Shown: piece after piece, positions 8,567 to 16,204 of the stretch
Position numbering within the stretch: position 1 is the stretch's first letter
Layout of the letters: each line of letters opens with the position of its first letter
Source of the DNA: Alphaproteobacteria bacterium
Lineage (GTDB): Bacteria > Pseudomonadota > Alphaproteobacteria > Reyranellales > Reyranellaceae
DNA length: 64,000 bases
Direction of reading: 5' to 3'
NCBI GenBank assembly: GCA_017308235.1
Contig: JAFKFL010000023.1
Span: 62,001-126,000 of the forward strand
Position numbers and translations under genes: made by a program
The notes under the pieces: model-generated
Databases searched by the model: none
The model's input: the letters and a program-made list of their open reading frames with translations, nothing else
Told to the model about the DNA's origin: nothing

Positions 8567-9052
8567 ATGTCGGAGGATTTCAGGACACGCGCCCGGCTGA
8601 TACCGAAGGGCAATCGCTACGAGGATTTCGAGATCGGCCGGGTCTTCAAGCACCACTGGGGCCGTACCCTCACCGAGTCGGAAAGCACCCTCTTCTCCAC
8701 GCTGACGCTCCATTTCAACCCGCACTACTTCAACGCTGCGTACGCGCGCGCCCACGGCCATCCCGGCCTGGTCGTCAATCCGCTGCTGATCTTCACCACG
8801 GTGTTCGGCCTGACGGTCGAGGATCTGAGCGAGGGCGGCGGACCGTTCCTCGGGGTCAACGAGCTCACCTACCACCAGCCGGTGTATCCGGGCGATTCGC
8901 TTCGGGCCGAATCAGTCGTACTGGACCGCCGGGTCTCGGACTCCCAGAAAGGGTTCGGCATCGTCTCCTGGCACACCAAGGGCTTCAATCAGCGCGAAGA
9001 GCTCGCGATCGATTTCAAGCGCACCAATCTCGTCCGCCAAAGGAATTCTTAG
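8567..9052 (+). CDS. MaoC-family (hot-dog) acyl-CoA hydratase, first copy
   Basis: 161 aa, one hot-dog domain, preceded by GGAGAGA. MaoC-type hydratases add water to 2-enoyl-CoA esters, including mesaconyl- and itaconyl-CoA. The canonical TGDxNPxHxD motif is altered here to LTLHFNPHYFN, so the Asp is not in its usual place. It follows the MmgE/PrpD gene by 10 bp and precedes the acyl-CoA dehydrogenase by 2 bp. A second MaoC gene lies after the dehydrogenase; the two may form a heteromer equivalent to a tandem-domain hydratase (inference). Confidence 0.87.
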   Translation: MSEDFRTRARLIPKGNRYEDFEIGRVFKHHWGRTLTESESTLFSTLTLHFNPHYFNAAYARAHGHPGLVVNPLLIFTTVFGLTVEDLSEGGGPFLGVNELTYHQPVYPGDSLRAESVVLDRRVSDSQKGFGIVSWHTKGFNQREELAIDFKRTNLVRQRNS

Positions 9053-9054
9053 TA

Positions 9055-10215
9055 ATGCCGTACATCACCGAAGAGCGCCGCATGATCCAGGAGCAGGCGC
9101 GCGAATTCACGCTGAACGAAGTGCTGCCGGTCGCCAACAAGCTCGATCCCGAGAAAGGCGACATTCCGATGAGCCTGCGCGATAAGATGGCGGAGCTTGG
9201 CTATTTCGGGATCTTGATTCCCGAGCAATACGGCGGCCTGGGACTCGGCTGTTTCGAATACTGCCTCGTCACCGAGGAGATGTCGCGCGGTTGGATGAGC
9301 GTCGCCTCGCTGATTGCGCGTGGCAACCTCCTGATCGGCTCGCACATGATGAGCGAGGAGCAGCGCGGCCGTTACCTGCCTCGCATGGCCAAGGGCGAGT
9401 TTCTCGGCGCTTTCTCGATGTCGGAACCGAATGCAGGCTCGGACATCGCCAACATCTCCTGCCGCGCCAAGAAGGACGGGAACAGCTATCTGATCTCGGG
9501 CAACAAATACTGGTGCACCTTCGCCGACGGGGCGGACTTCCTGATCATCATCGCCCGCACCTCCGATGCACCGGCAGGAAAGCGCCACCTCGGCCTCTCC
9601 ATGTTTTTCATCGAGAAGAAGCGCGGCGAACTGCCGGCAGGTTGCAGCGGTGCGCCGATTCCCAAGATCGGCTATTTCGGCTGGAAGACCTGGGAGCTCG
9701 CCTTCGACAATTTCCGTGTCGATGCCTCGTCGATGATCGGCGACGAAGGACAGGCCTTTTACTACGCGACGTCGGGCCTCGAGACGGCACGTGCCCATAC
9801 CGCCGCTCGCGCCATCGGCCTCGCCCAGGGCGCTCTGGACGATTCGATCCAGTACGCCAACGACCGCCGTCAGTTCGGCCGCTCGATCTCCGATTTCCAG
9901 GCGATCCGCTTCAAGATCGCCGAGATGGCGACCCAGATCGAGGCAGCGCGCCAGCTCAACTATTTCGTCTGCGAGCAGATCGACACCGGCCAGCGCTGCG
10001 ACAAGGAAGCCTCGATGGCCAAGCTCTTCGCCTCCGAGATGGCCGAGCGCGTCTGCAGCGAAGGCCTGCAGATCCACGGCGGCGCGGGCTACACGACCTT
10101 GCATGCGGTCGAGCGCCACTGGCGCGACGCGCGTCTCACCAAGATCTTCGAGGGCACCTCGGAGATCCAGAAGCGCATCATCTCGGATCGTCTGCTGGGA
10201 CGGGGAAAGAACTGA
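9055..10215 (+). CDS. Acyl-CoA dehydrogenase
   Basis: 386 aa, standard length for flavin acyl-CoA dehydrogenases that introduce the alpha-beta double bond and pass electrons to ETF. Key segments are FGILIPEQYGGLGLG, the FAD/substrate strand AFSMSEPNAGSDIA, the RRQFGRSISDFQ helix and the catalytic Glu366 in IFEGTSEIQKR. Within a cluster containing two MaoC hydratases and a CitE-like lyase it may act on a branched C5 CoA ester such as methylsuccinyl-CoA, which is inference. Its stop overlaps the next ATG (TGATG). Confidence 0.95.
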   Translation: MPYITEERRMIQEQAREFTLNEVLPVANKLDPEKGDIPMSLRDKMAELGYFGILIPEQYGGLGLGCFEYCLVTEEMSRGWMSVASLIARGNLLIGSHMMSEEQRGRYLPRMAKGEFLGAFSMSEPNAGSDIANISCRAKKDGNSYLISGNKYWCTFADGADFLIIIARTSDAPAGKRHLGLSMFFIEKKRGELPAGCSGAPIPKIGYFGWKTWELAFDNFRVDASSMIGDEGQAFYYATSGLETARAHTAARAIGLAQGALDDSIQYANDRRQFGRSISDFQAIRFKIAEMATQIEAARQLNYFVCEQIDTGQRCDKEASMAKLFASEMAERVCSEGLQIHGGAGYTTLHAVERHWRDARLTKIFEGTSEIQKRIISDRLLGRGKN

Positions 10216-10694
10216 TGAAAGTCTCCGCCCTCACCGGCCAGCGCAACTACTTCGAGGACTTCAAGGTCGGCGATGTGATGAAGCATGCCCGCGGCAAGAC
10301 TGTCGAGCCGCTGGAGCAGGTCTGGATCACCAACGTGACGATGAACACCGCCGAAGGTCACTTCAACGAGCACCTCATGAAATCCAGCAACTGGGGGCAG
10401 CGGTTGGGTTTCGGCGGCGTCACGATCTCGATCTGCATCGGCCTTGCTTCGGAGGACACCGCCGAGAATGCGCTGATGGAGCTCGGCATGGACAAGATCC
10501 GGCTGAAGGGTCCAATCCACCATGGCGACACGCTCTATTGCTACACCGAAGTCCTGGGCAAGAAGGACGCCGAGCAGTCCGACGCCGGTATCGTGCACTT
10601 CAAGCACTACGGCGTGAACCAGGATGACAAGCATGTCTTCGAGGGCGAGCGCACGGTGCTGATCAAGCGCCGCAGCCACTGGGGAGACAAGTGA
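10215..10694 (+). CDS. MaoC-family (hot-dog) acyl-CoA hydratase, second copy
   Basis: 159 aa from the ATG that overlaps the acyl-CoA dehydrogenase stop, implying translational coupling. The fold signature is YFEDFKVGDVMKHARGKTV, GQRLGFGGVTISICIGL and RLKGPIHHGDTLY. It is related to but clearly distinct from the MaoC gene at 8567; again the standard D/H hydratase motif is not obvious (MNTAEGHFNEH). The two copies flank the dehydrogenase gene. Likely an enoyl-CoA hydratase or its partner subunit in the same pathway. Confidence 0.87.
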   Translation: MKVSALTGQRNYFEDFKVGDVMKHARGKTVEPLEQVWITNVTMNTAEGHFNEHLMKSSNWGQRLGFGGVTISICIGLASEDTAENALMELGMDKIRLKGPIHHGDTLYCYTEVLGKKDAEQSDAGIVHFKHYGVNQDDKHVFEGERTVLIKRRSHWGDK

Positions 10695-10716
10695 TGCCGG
10701 GCGTGCGCCCCCAGCC

Positions 10717-11937
10717 ATGAGCAAGCCTCTCGGCGCCCTGGATGGCGTTCGCATCGTCGATCTCACGCAGATGCTGGCCGGCCCCTACTGCACCATGCTG
10801 CTGGCCGACCAGGGTGCGGAGATCATCAAGGTCGAGCCGCTCGACGGCGATCACACGCGGATCATCGGTCCCTTCCATGCCGATGACAAAGTGAAGGCCT
10901 TCGGCGGCTACTTCGCCTCGGTGAACCGCAATAAGAAATCTGTATCGATCGACCTCAAGCGTCCCGAGGGCCGCGAGCTGGTGTTGAAGCTTTGCGAACA
11001 GGCCGATGCCGTGGTCGAGAATTATCGCGGCGGCGTCATGGACCGCCTTGGCCTCAGCTACGAGACCTTGCACGAACGCAATTCAAAGCTCGTCTACGCC
11101 ACCATCCGCGGCTTCGGCGACGCGCGGACGGGCAAGAGCCCCTATTCAGACTGGCCGGCCTATGACGTGATCGCCCAGGCGATGGGCGGCATCATGGCCA
11201 TCACCGGCCCCGACAAGGATACGCCGATGAAGGTCGGCCCGGGCGTTGGTGACCTGGTGCCCGCCATCACCTGTGCCTTCGGCATCGTTTCGGCCATCCT
11301 CCACGCTCACAAGACCGGCCAGGGCCAGTTCGTCGATGTCGGCATGGTCGACGCCATCCTGGCGCTCTGCGAGCGCATCATGCATCAGCATTCCTATGCC
11401 GGGACGCTGCCCCATCCCGAGGGCAACCACCATCCCCTGCTTTGCCCGTTCGGCATGTTTCCAGCCAAGGACGGGTTCATTACCATCGCAGCCCACGCCG
11501 ACACGCATTTTCCGATCCTCTGCCGGTTGATCGGCCAGCCCGAAATGGCGGCCGATCCGCGCTTTGTCGACGTCCAGAGCCGACGGGCCAACCAGGACGA
11601 GATCATTGCCGCCATTTCCGACTTCACGCGCCAGCGCACCAAGCAGGAGCTTCTGAAGCATCTGGGCGGCCATGTGCCGTTTTCGCCGGTCTACAATGTG
11701 CGCGACATCGTGGCCGACCCGCACTTCAAGACGCGCGACATGCTTCCCTGGGTGCCGCACCCCGGCCTCGACCACGAGGTCCAGATCGCGGGTGTCGCCG
11801 TGAAGATGACGGAAACGCCCGGCAGCGTGCGCCACCGGGCGCCCTTGCTGGGCGAGCACACGGACGAGTATTTGAAATCCATTGGCTGCAGCGCGGCGGA
11901 CATCGCCCACCTGCGGGCCGACAAGATCGTAGCCTGA
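10717..11937 (+). CDS. CaiB/BaiF (family III) CoA-transferase
   Basis: 406 aa. Starts MSKPLGALDGVRIVDLTQML, with GAEIIKVEPLDGD, NKKSVSIDLK and VVENYRGGV, and a likely aspartyl-CoA nucleophile Asp150 in WPAYDVIAQAMGG. Expected to activate a dicarboxylic acid with CoA from succinyl-CoA or acetyl-CoA. It lies 22 bp after the second MaoC gene and 10 bp before the CitE-like lyase, the same functional trio (transferase, hydratase, lyase) that degrades itaconate in Pseudomonas. Substrate not proven. Confidence 0.93.
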   Translation: MSKPLGALDGVRIVDLTQMLAGPYCTMLLADQGAEIIKVEPLDGDHTRIIGPFHADDKVKAFGGYFASVNRNKKSVSIDLKRPEGRELVLKLCEQADAVVENYRGGVMDRLGLSYETLHERNSKLVYATIRGFGDARTGKSPYSDWPAYDVIAQAMGGIMAITGPDKDTPMKVGPGVGDLVPAITCAFGIVSAILHAHKTGQGQFVDVGMVDAILALCERIMHQHSYAGTLPHPEGNHHPLLCPFGMFPAKDGFITIAAHADTHFPILCRLIGQPEMAADPRFVDVQSRRANQDEIIAAISDFTRQRTKQELLKHLGGHVPFSPVYNVRDIVADPHFKTRDMLPWVPHPGLDHEVQIAGVAVKMTETPGSVRHRAPLLGEHTDEYLKSIGCSAADIAHLRADKIVA

Positions 11938-11947
11938 GGAGAAGACC

Positions 11948-12862
11948 ATGACCGACCGTCCGCGCCGCGCCCGCCGCGTCCAGCTTTCGACGCCCGGATC
12001 GAGCGAGAAGATGATGCAAAAGGCATCGGAGTCGAAGGCCGACCATGTCTTCCTCGACCTCGAGGATGCTGTTGCGCCGAGCCAAAAGCGTGACGCGCGC
12101 AGGAAGATCGTGCAGGCGCTGAAGACGCTGAACTGGAAAGGCAAGACGCGCTGCGTGCGCATCAACGATCTCACCACCGAATATGCCTTCGAGGACATCA
12201 TCGAGGTGGTCGAGGGTGCGGGCGAGCATCTCGACACGATCATGATGACGAAGGTCATGACGCCGGCTGATGTGCTATTCGCCGACAAGCTCCTGCATCA
12301 GATCGAGAAGAAGCTGAAGCTGAAGCGCCGCATCGGCCTCGAGGCGCTGATCGAGGAAGTCGAAGGCATGCAGAACGTCGACGCCATTGCCAAGTCGACT
12401 CCCCGCCTCGAATGCCTGGTGTTCGGCATGGGCGACTTCTCCGCCTCCATGGGTGTCACCAACAAGAGCGTCGGCGCGAGCGACGGCTATCCCGGCGACA
12501 TCTGGCACTATGCCCGCTTCCGGCTGGTGATGGCCTGCCGCGCGGCCGGCATCGATCCCGTCGATGGCCCCTTCGCCGATTTCCGCAATCCCGACGCCTA
12601 TCGCGAGGAGTGCCAGCGGTCGATGATCCTGGGCTGCGTCGGCAAATGGGCGATCCATCCGTCGCAAATCGATGTCGCCCTCGACGTCTATTCGCCGAAG
12701 GCCGACGACGTCGCGCGGGCACGCAAGCTCGAGAAGGCCTACGCCGAGGCTGAGGCCAAGGGGCTGGGCGCGATCAATGTCGACGGCGTGATGGTCGACG
12801 TGGCGTCGATCCGCATCCTGCGCAACACGGTCCTGAACAAAGCCGATCTCTACGGCATGTAG
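11948..12862 (+). CDS. HpcH/HpaI-CitE family CoA-ester lyase (malyl-/citramalyl-CoA lyase-like)
   Basis: 304 aa TIM-barrel lyase. Visible motifs are FLDLEDAVAPSQK (35-47), Arg71 in RINDL, LEALIEEVEGM (131-141), the metal-ligand Asp163 in FGMGDFSASMG, and KWAIHPSQI. These match Mg-dependent malyl-CoA/citramalyl-CoA lyases that cleave a 3-hydroxyacyl-CoA into acetyl-CoA plus an oxoacid. It ends the core of the acyl-CoA cluster. If the substrate is citramalyl-CoA, products would be acetyl-CoA and pyruvate. An MFS transporter follows 30 bp later. Confidence 0.92.
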   Translation: MTDRPRRARRVQLSTPGSSEKMMQKASESKADHVFLDLEDAVAPSQKRDARRKIVQALKTLNWKGKTRCVRINDLTTEYAFEDIIEVVEGAGEHLDTIMMTKVMTPADVLFADKLLHQIEKKLKLKRRIGLEALIEEVEGMQNVDAIAKSTPRLECLVFGMGDFSASMGVTNKSVGASDGYPGDIWHYARFRLVMACRAAGIDPVDGPFADFRNPDAYREECQRSMILGCVGKWAIHPSQIDVALDVYSPKADDVARARKLEKAYAEAEAKGLGAINVDGVMVDVASIRILRNTVLNKADLYGM

Positions 12863-12892
12863 ACGCCGACAAACCCCAAGGGGCCTGCGGCC

Positions 12893-14074
12893 ATGAAACG
12901 CGCGCTGATCCCGGTCGCCTCGATGCTGGCGATCCAGGTGATGATCTCGATCAGCGTGCTGTCGCTCGGCGTCATGATGCCGGCAGTGGCGAAGGACCTC
13001 GCCATCGATCCGAAGCTGGTCGGTGTTTTCACGGCCATCATCTACGCCGTGGCAACCTTCACGGCGCTGGCGGCCGCGGGTCCGATCCTGCGGTTGGGCG
13101 CGGTCCGCATCTGCCAAGCCGCGCTCGTGATGGCAGCGATCGGACTTGCCCTCAATTCGCTGGCGACGGTCGTCGCGACCGTGGCCGCCGTGATCTTCAT
13201 CGGCGCTGCCCAGGGCCCGCTCAATCCCGCCTCGGCACATGTCCTCGCCCAACGGGTGCCGCGCGAGTACTTTGGCACGGTGTTCTCGCTGAAGCAGACG
13301 GGTGTGCCGATCGGCTTTGCGCTGGCCGGTGTGATCTTTCCGTCCCTGCTCGCAAGCATCGGATGGCGCAACGCGAGCCTTGTCGCCGCTGCTGCCGCGG
13401 CTGCCGCGGCGCTGCTGGTCGAGCCGTTGCGGCCGCGCCTCGATGTCGTCGCCTCGGGCAGCCGGCCGACGGCCAACATCTGGCGGTCGATCCGCTTCGT
13501 GATGGCGCACAAGCAACTCAGGGTGCTGGGCGCTTCTGCCTTCGTTTACGTGATCGCGCAGCACACCTTCACCTTCTATCTCGTGACTTATCTCTACGAG
13601 CATTGCGGGCTCTCGATCGGCCGCGCCGGCGTGCTCCTGTCGCTGTCGCAGCTCTTCGGTACGGCGGTCCGGCTGGTGAGCGGCGGCATCGGCGACCGCC
13701 TGCCGCGCATGCAGCTCCTGGGCTGGACGGGCATCGGCATGACCCTGGGCAGCATTGCCGTCGGACTGCTCACGTCCCATACGCCCTTCTGGCTGATGAC
13801 CCTGGCCGTCGTCGGCTATGGCTCGGTCGTCATCAGCTGGAACGGCACCTCGCAGGCAGAATTCGCCCATCTGTCGCCGCCGGGAGAGACCGCGGCCGTC
13901 GCCGCCGTACAGACCGCGCTCGCCTTCTCCGGCGCCATCTTCGGGCCGCCGCTTTTCGCGCTCATCGCCTCCCAGGTGAGCTACGAGGCTGCCTTCTTCG
14001 CGGTTGCCGCCTGCGTGCTCGCGGCCGCGATCTGGCAAATTGCCGTGGCCCGGCGCGTCACTGTTCCGGTGTAG
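12893..14074 (+). CDS. MFS transporter
   Basis: 393 aa with about 12 hydrophobic segments (for example VASMLAIQVMISISVLSLG, IFTAIIYAVATFTALAAAG-type helices). Helix 4-5 carries AAQGPLNPASAHVLAQRVP and TVFSLKQTGVPIGFALAG, as in small organic-acid or drug carriers of the major facilitator superfamily. Position immediately after the CoA-ester lyase suggests it imports the acid degraded by the cluster. The substrate is not identifiable from sequence. A 587-codon open frame on the opposite strand here is a GC shadow. Confidence 0.88.
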   Translation: MKRALIPVASMLAIQVMISISVLSLGVMMPAVAKDLAIDPKLVGVFTAIIYAVATFTALAAAGPILRLGAVRICQAALVMAAIGLALNSLATVVATVAAVIFIGAAQGPLNPASAHVLAQRVPREYFGTVFSLKQTGVPIGFALAGVIFPSLLASIGWRNASLVAAAAAAAAALLVEPLRPRLDVVASGSRPTANIWRSIRFVMAHKQLRVLGASAFVYVIAQHTFTFYLVTYLYEHCGLSIGRAGVLLSLSQLFGTAVRLVSGGIGDRLPRMQLLGWTGIGMTLGSIAVGLLTSHTPFWLMTLAVVGYGSVVISWNGTSQAEFAHLSPPGETAAVAAVQTALAFSGAIFGPPLFALIASQVSYEAAFFAVAACVLAAAIWQIAVARRVTVPV

Positions 14075-14151
14075 CCCTTACACGATTTTTTGTGTTTCGG
14101 TCTCTGGTGCGCCCGGGCCGGAAGGATCACCCTGTCTCCCAAAGAAATTTG

Positions 14152-14174
14152 CCGGCGCATGGAACGCCGGTTTT
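14152..14174 (+). terminator. Terminator-like hairpin between MFS and GST genes
   Basis: CCGGCG (14152-14157), a 7-nt loop, CGCCGG (14165-14170), then TTTT. The stem is only 6 bp and it lies about 18 nt before the GST start, so it may stop MFS transcription or fold over the GST leader. Weak evidence. Confidence 0.4.
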
Positions 14175-14191
14175 GGCCAGGGAGGCTACGC

Positions 14192-14866
14192 ATGAAGCTC
14201 TACATGCATCCGGTTTCCACCACATCCCGTCCGGTGATGCAGTTCATCGCCGACAACAACATCAACGTCGACATGGAGGTCGTCGACATCCTCAAAGGTC
14301 AGCACTACGAACCGGCTTACAGCAAGCTCAATCCCAACCATCTCATCCCAATGCTCGACGACGACGGCTTCCGGCTCACTGAGAGCGCCGCCATTCTGTG
14401 CTACCTCGCCGACAAGATCGGATCGCCGGCCTATCCGAAGGACCTCAAGCAACGCGCGAAAGTCAACGAGGCGATGGACTGGTTCAATTCCAATTTCTAT
14501 CGCGACTGGGGCTACGGCTTGATCTATCCGCAGCTCTTCCCGCACCTTAAGCGCGAGGATGCCAAGGTACAGGAGGCGGTGGTCGCCTGGGGCAAGGAAA
14601 AGTCGAAGGCGTGGCTGCAGGTACTGAACGACCACTGGATCGGCCCGAACAAGAAGTATCTGTGTGGTGACCAACTCACCATCGCCGACTATTTCGGCGC
14701 CGCCATCACTACCGCAGGCGAGTTGATCCATTGCGATTTCTCGGCTTACCCTAATATCAGCCGCTGGCTCGACACCTTCAAAGCCGGGCCGAATTATCCG
14801 AAGATCTACGAAACCTTCACCGGCTTCTGCGCCTCGACCAAGGGACAACCCTGGCAAGCCATCTGA
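14192..14866 (+). CDS. Glutathione S-transferase family protein
   Basis: 224 aa from the ATG at 14192, preceded by AGGGAGG at 7 nt spacing; a longer in-frame reading from 14090 has no ribosome site. The N-terminal thioredoxin-like domain shows KLYMHPVSTTSRP, NPNHLIPMLDDDGFRLTESAAIL (glutathione-binding cis-Pro and E/S pair), followed by the helical domain ending LTIADYFGAA. Theta-class-like bacterial GSTs conjugate or isomerise electrophiles with glutathione. It is placed with a VOC protein gene 14 bp downstream, perhaps for side-product detoxification or a glutathione-dependent step. Confidence 0.92.
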   Translation: MKLYMHPVSTTSRPVMQFIADNNINVDMEVVDILKGQHYEPAYSKLNPNHLIPMLDDDGFRLTESAAILCYLADKIGSPAYPKDLKQRAKVNEAMDWFNSNFYRDWGYGLIYPQLFPHLKREDAKVQEAVVAWGKEKSKAWLQVLNDHWIGPNKKYLCGDQLTIADYFGAAITTAGELIHCDFSAYPNISRWLDTFKAGPNYPKIYETFTGFCASTKGQPWQAI

Positions 14867-14880
14867 AAAGGAGCGACCCC

Positions 14881-15381
14881 ATGATCAAGGGCCTGCATCA
14901 CAACGCCTATCGCTGCCGTGATTCGGAGGAGACGCGGAAGTTCTATGAGGATTTCCTCGGCCTGCCGCTCGTGCACACACTCAAGATCGAAGAGACCAAG
15001 ACCGGCCGCTCCACCGGTGTCGGCGTGCTCCACACCTTCTTCCAGCTCGACGACGGCTCGTGCCTTGCCTTCTTCGATGCCCCCGGGGTGCCGTTCGAGT
15101 TCAAGGAGCAGCACGACTTCGACCTGCATATCGCGCTCGAGGTCGAATCGGAGGCGCTCGACAGGATGCTGGCCAAGGGCCGCGCCGAAGGCCGCGAGGT
15201 GCGCGGTCCCGCGGACCACAAGTTCATCCGCTCGATCTACTTCCGCGATCCCAACGGCTATGTGATCGAGCTGACCGCCAAGGTCGCGGGTCGCGAGAGC
15301 GCCATGGATCCGAAGACGAACCGGGCCCGCGCGATCCTCGACGAGTGGCAGACAAGCAAGGGCAAAGCCAAAGCCGCCTAG
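14881..15381 (+). CDS. VOC (glyoxalase/ring-cleavage dioxygenase fold) family protein
   Basis: 166 aa with AAAGGAG upstream. The starting segment GLHHNAYRCRDSEETRKFYEDFLGLP and the closing FRDPNGYVIELTAKV give the paired beta-alpha-beta-beta-beta modules with His and Glu metal ligands (His6/7 and the Glu of VIELT). Possible activities include glyoxalase, epimerase or dioxygenase. A VOC gene also accompanies the itaconate cluster of Pseudomonas aeruginosa as I recall it. The stop codon is shared as CTAG with the convergent dienelactone hydrolase gene. Confidence 0.85.
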   Translation: MIKGLHHNAYRCRDSEETRKFYEDFLGLPLVHTLKIEETKTGRSTGVGVLHTFFQLDDGSCLAFFDAPGVPFEFKEQHDFDLHIALEVESEALDRMLAKGRAEGREVRGPADHKFIRSIYFRDPNGYVIELTAKVAGRESAMDPKTNRARAILDEWQTSKGKAKAA

Positions 15382-16121
15382 CCGATGCGCCGGCGGTAGA
15401 GCGCGATCAGCCGCTCCCAGTGCCGCTCTGCCGCGGGCCGGTCGTAGCACCAGCGCTGCGGGAAAGCGAAGCCGTGATGGACGCCCATGTGGACCTCGAG
15501 TTCGCCCCGGTTGCCTGACTTGTCGAACAGCGCCTTGAGCTCCTGGACCATTGCCGGCGGTGCCAGATCGTCGTGTTCGGCGCAGGAAATGTAGAGCTCG
15601 CCCTTGGCCTTCGCGAGATTGAGATGCGGGCTCTCGACGGCATCGCTCACGAGCCAGGTGCCGTAGAACGACGCCGCGGCGGCAATGCGGTCGGGATAGC
15701 GCGCCGCCGCCGCCAACGCATAGGGCCCACTCATGCAATAGCCGTGGACGCCAACTGCTCCGCCTTTCTTTGCGGCTCCGTGATCGTCGGCAAAGGCGAT
15801 CAGGCTGGCGATGTCCTTCATAATTGGCGGGATCGTCATCTTTGTCCGCACCGCGCGCATGCGCTGATGCTCGGCGCTGCCGTTCTGCAGAACGTCGGGG
15901 CCGTACTTGGTATCGCGGCCGGCGCGGTAATAGAGGTTGGGCAGCAGTACGAAATACCCGACCGTCGCCAGACGGCGTGCCATGTCATAGAGCTCGTCGC
16001 GAATGCCTGGCGCATCCATGAGGAACAGCACGGTCGGGTAGCTCTCGCCGCGTTCGGGATGGCAGATGAAAGTCTCCATCACCCCATCGTCCGTGCGGAT
16101 ATCCTGGATGGCCTCGATCAT
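15378..16121 (-). CDS. Dienelactone hydrolase family protein (cytoplasmic)
   Basis: 247 aa from the ATG at 16121, preceded by an AGGAAG ribosome site; a longer frame to 16265 runs into the divergent gene and is unlikely. Alpha/beta-hydrolase of the DLH family with a Cys nucleophile: Cys129 in GVHGYCMSGPY, Asp184/185 in EHDDLAPP and His216 in GVHHGF. DLH enzymes open enol-lactones or hydrolyse small esters. Divergent from the first of two periplasmic binding protein genes and convergent with the VOC gene, sharing a CTAG. Confidence 0.9.
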   Translation of the reverse strand: MIEAIQDIRTDDGVMETFICHPERGESYPTVLFLMDAPGIRDELYDMARRLATVGYFVLLPNLYYRAGRDTKYGPDVLQNGSAEHQRMRAVRTKMTIPPIMKDIASLIAFADDHGAAKKGGAVGVHGYCMSGPYALAAAARYPDRIAAAASFYGTWLVSDAVESPHLNLAKAKGELYISCAEHDDLAPPAMVQELKALFDKSGNRGELEVHMGVHHGFAFPQRWCYDRPAAERHWERLIALYRRRIG

Positions 16122-16140
16122 CTTCCTGATTCCCCCTCTT

Positions 16141-16158
16141 CCATAGCTATGGCAGCAT
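16141..16158 (+). promoter_or_regulatory. Palindrome plus CTATGGCAGCAT box upstream of first binding-protein gene
   Basis: CCATAGCTATGG (16141-16152) is a perfect 12-bp palindrome. It overlaps CTATGGCAGCAT (16147-16158), a 12-mer repeated exactly at 17493-17504 upstream of the second copy of the gene. The box ends 46 nt before this ATG and 40 nt before the other, so a shared promoter or operator is likely. No factor is identified. Confidence 0.5.
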
Positions 16159-16204
16159 CCGTGCAGGGTACAAAAACTACAATAGAACAAATGGGAGCGA
16201 CACG

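Noticed and set aside
12275..14038. 587-codon open frame on the minus strand
   Set aside because: Lies antisense to the lyase and MFS genes, has low-complexity Arg/Asp/His-rich translation and no family features; a high-GC shadow.
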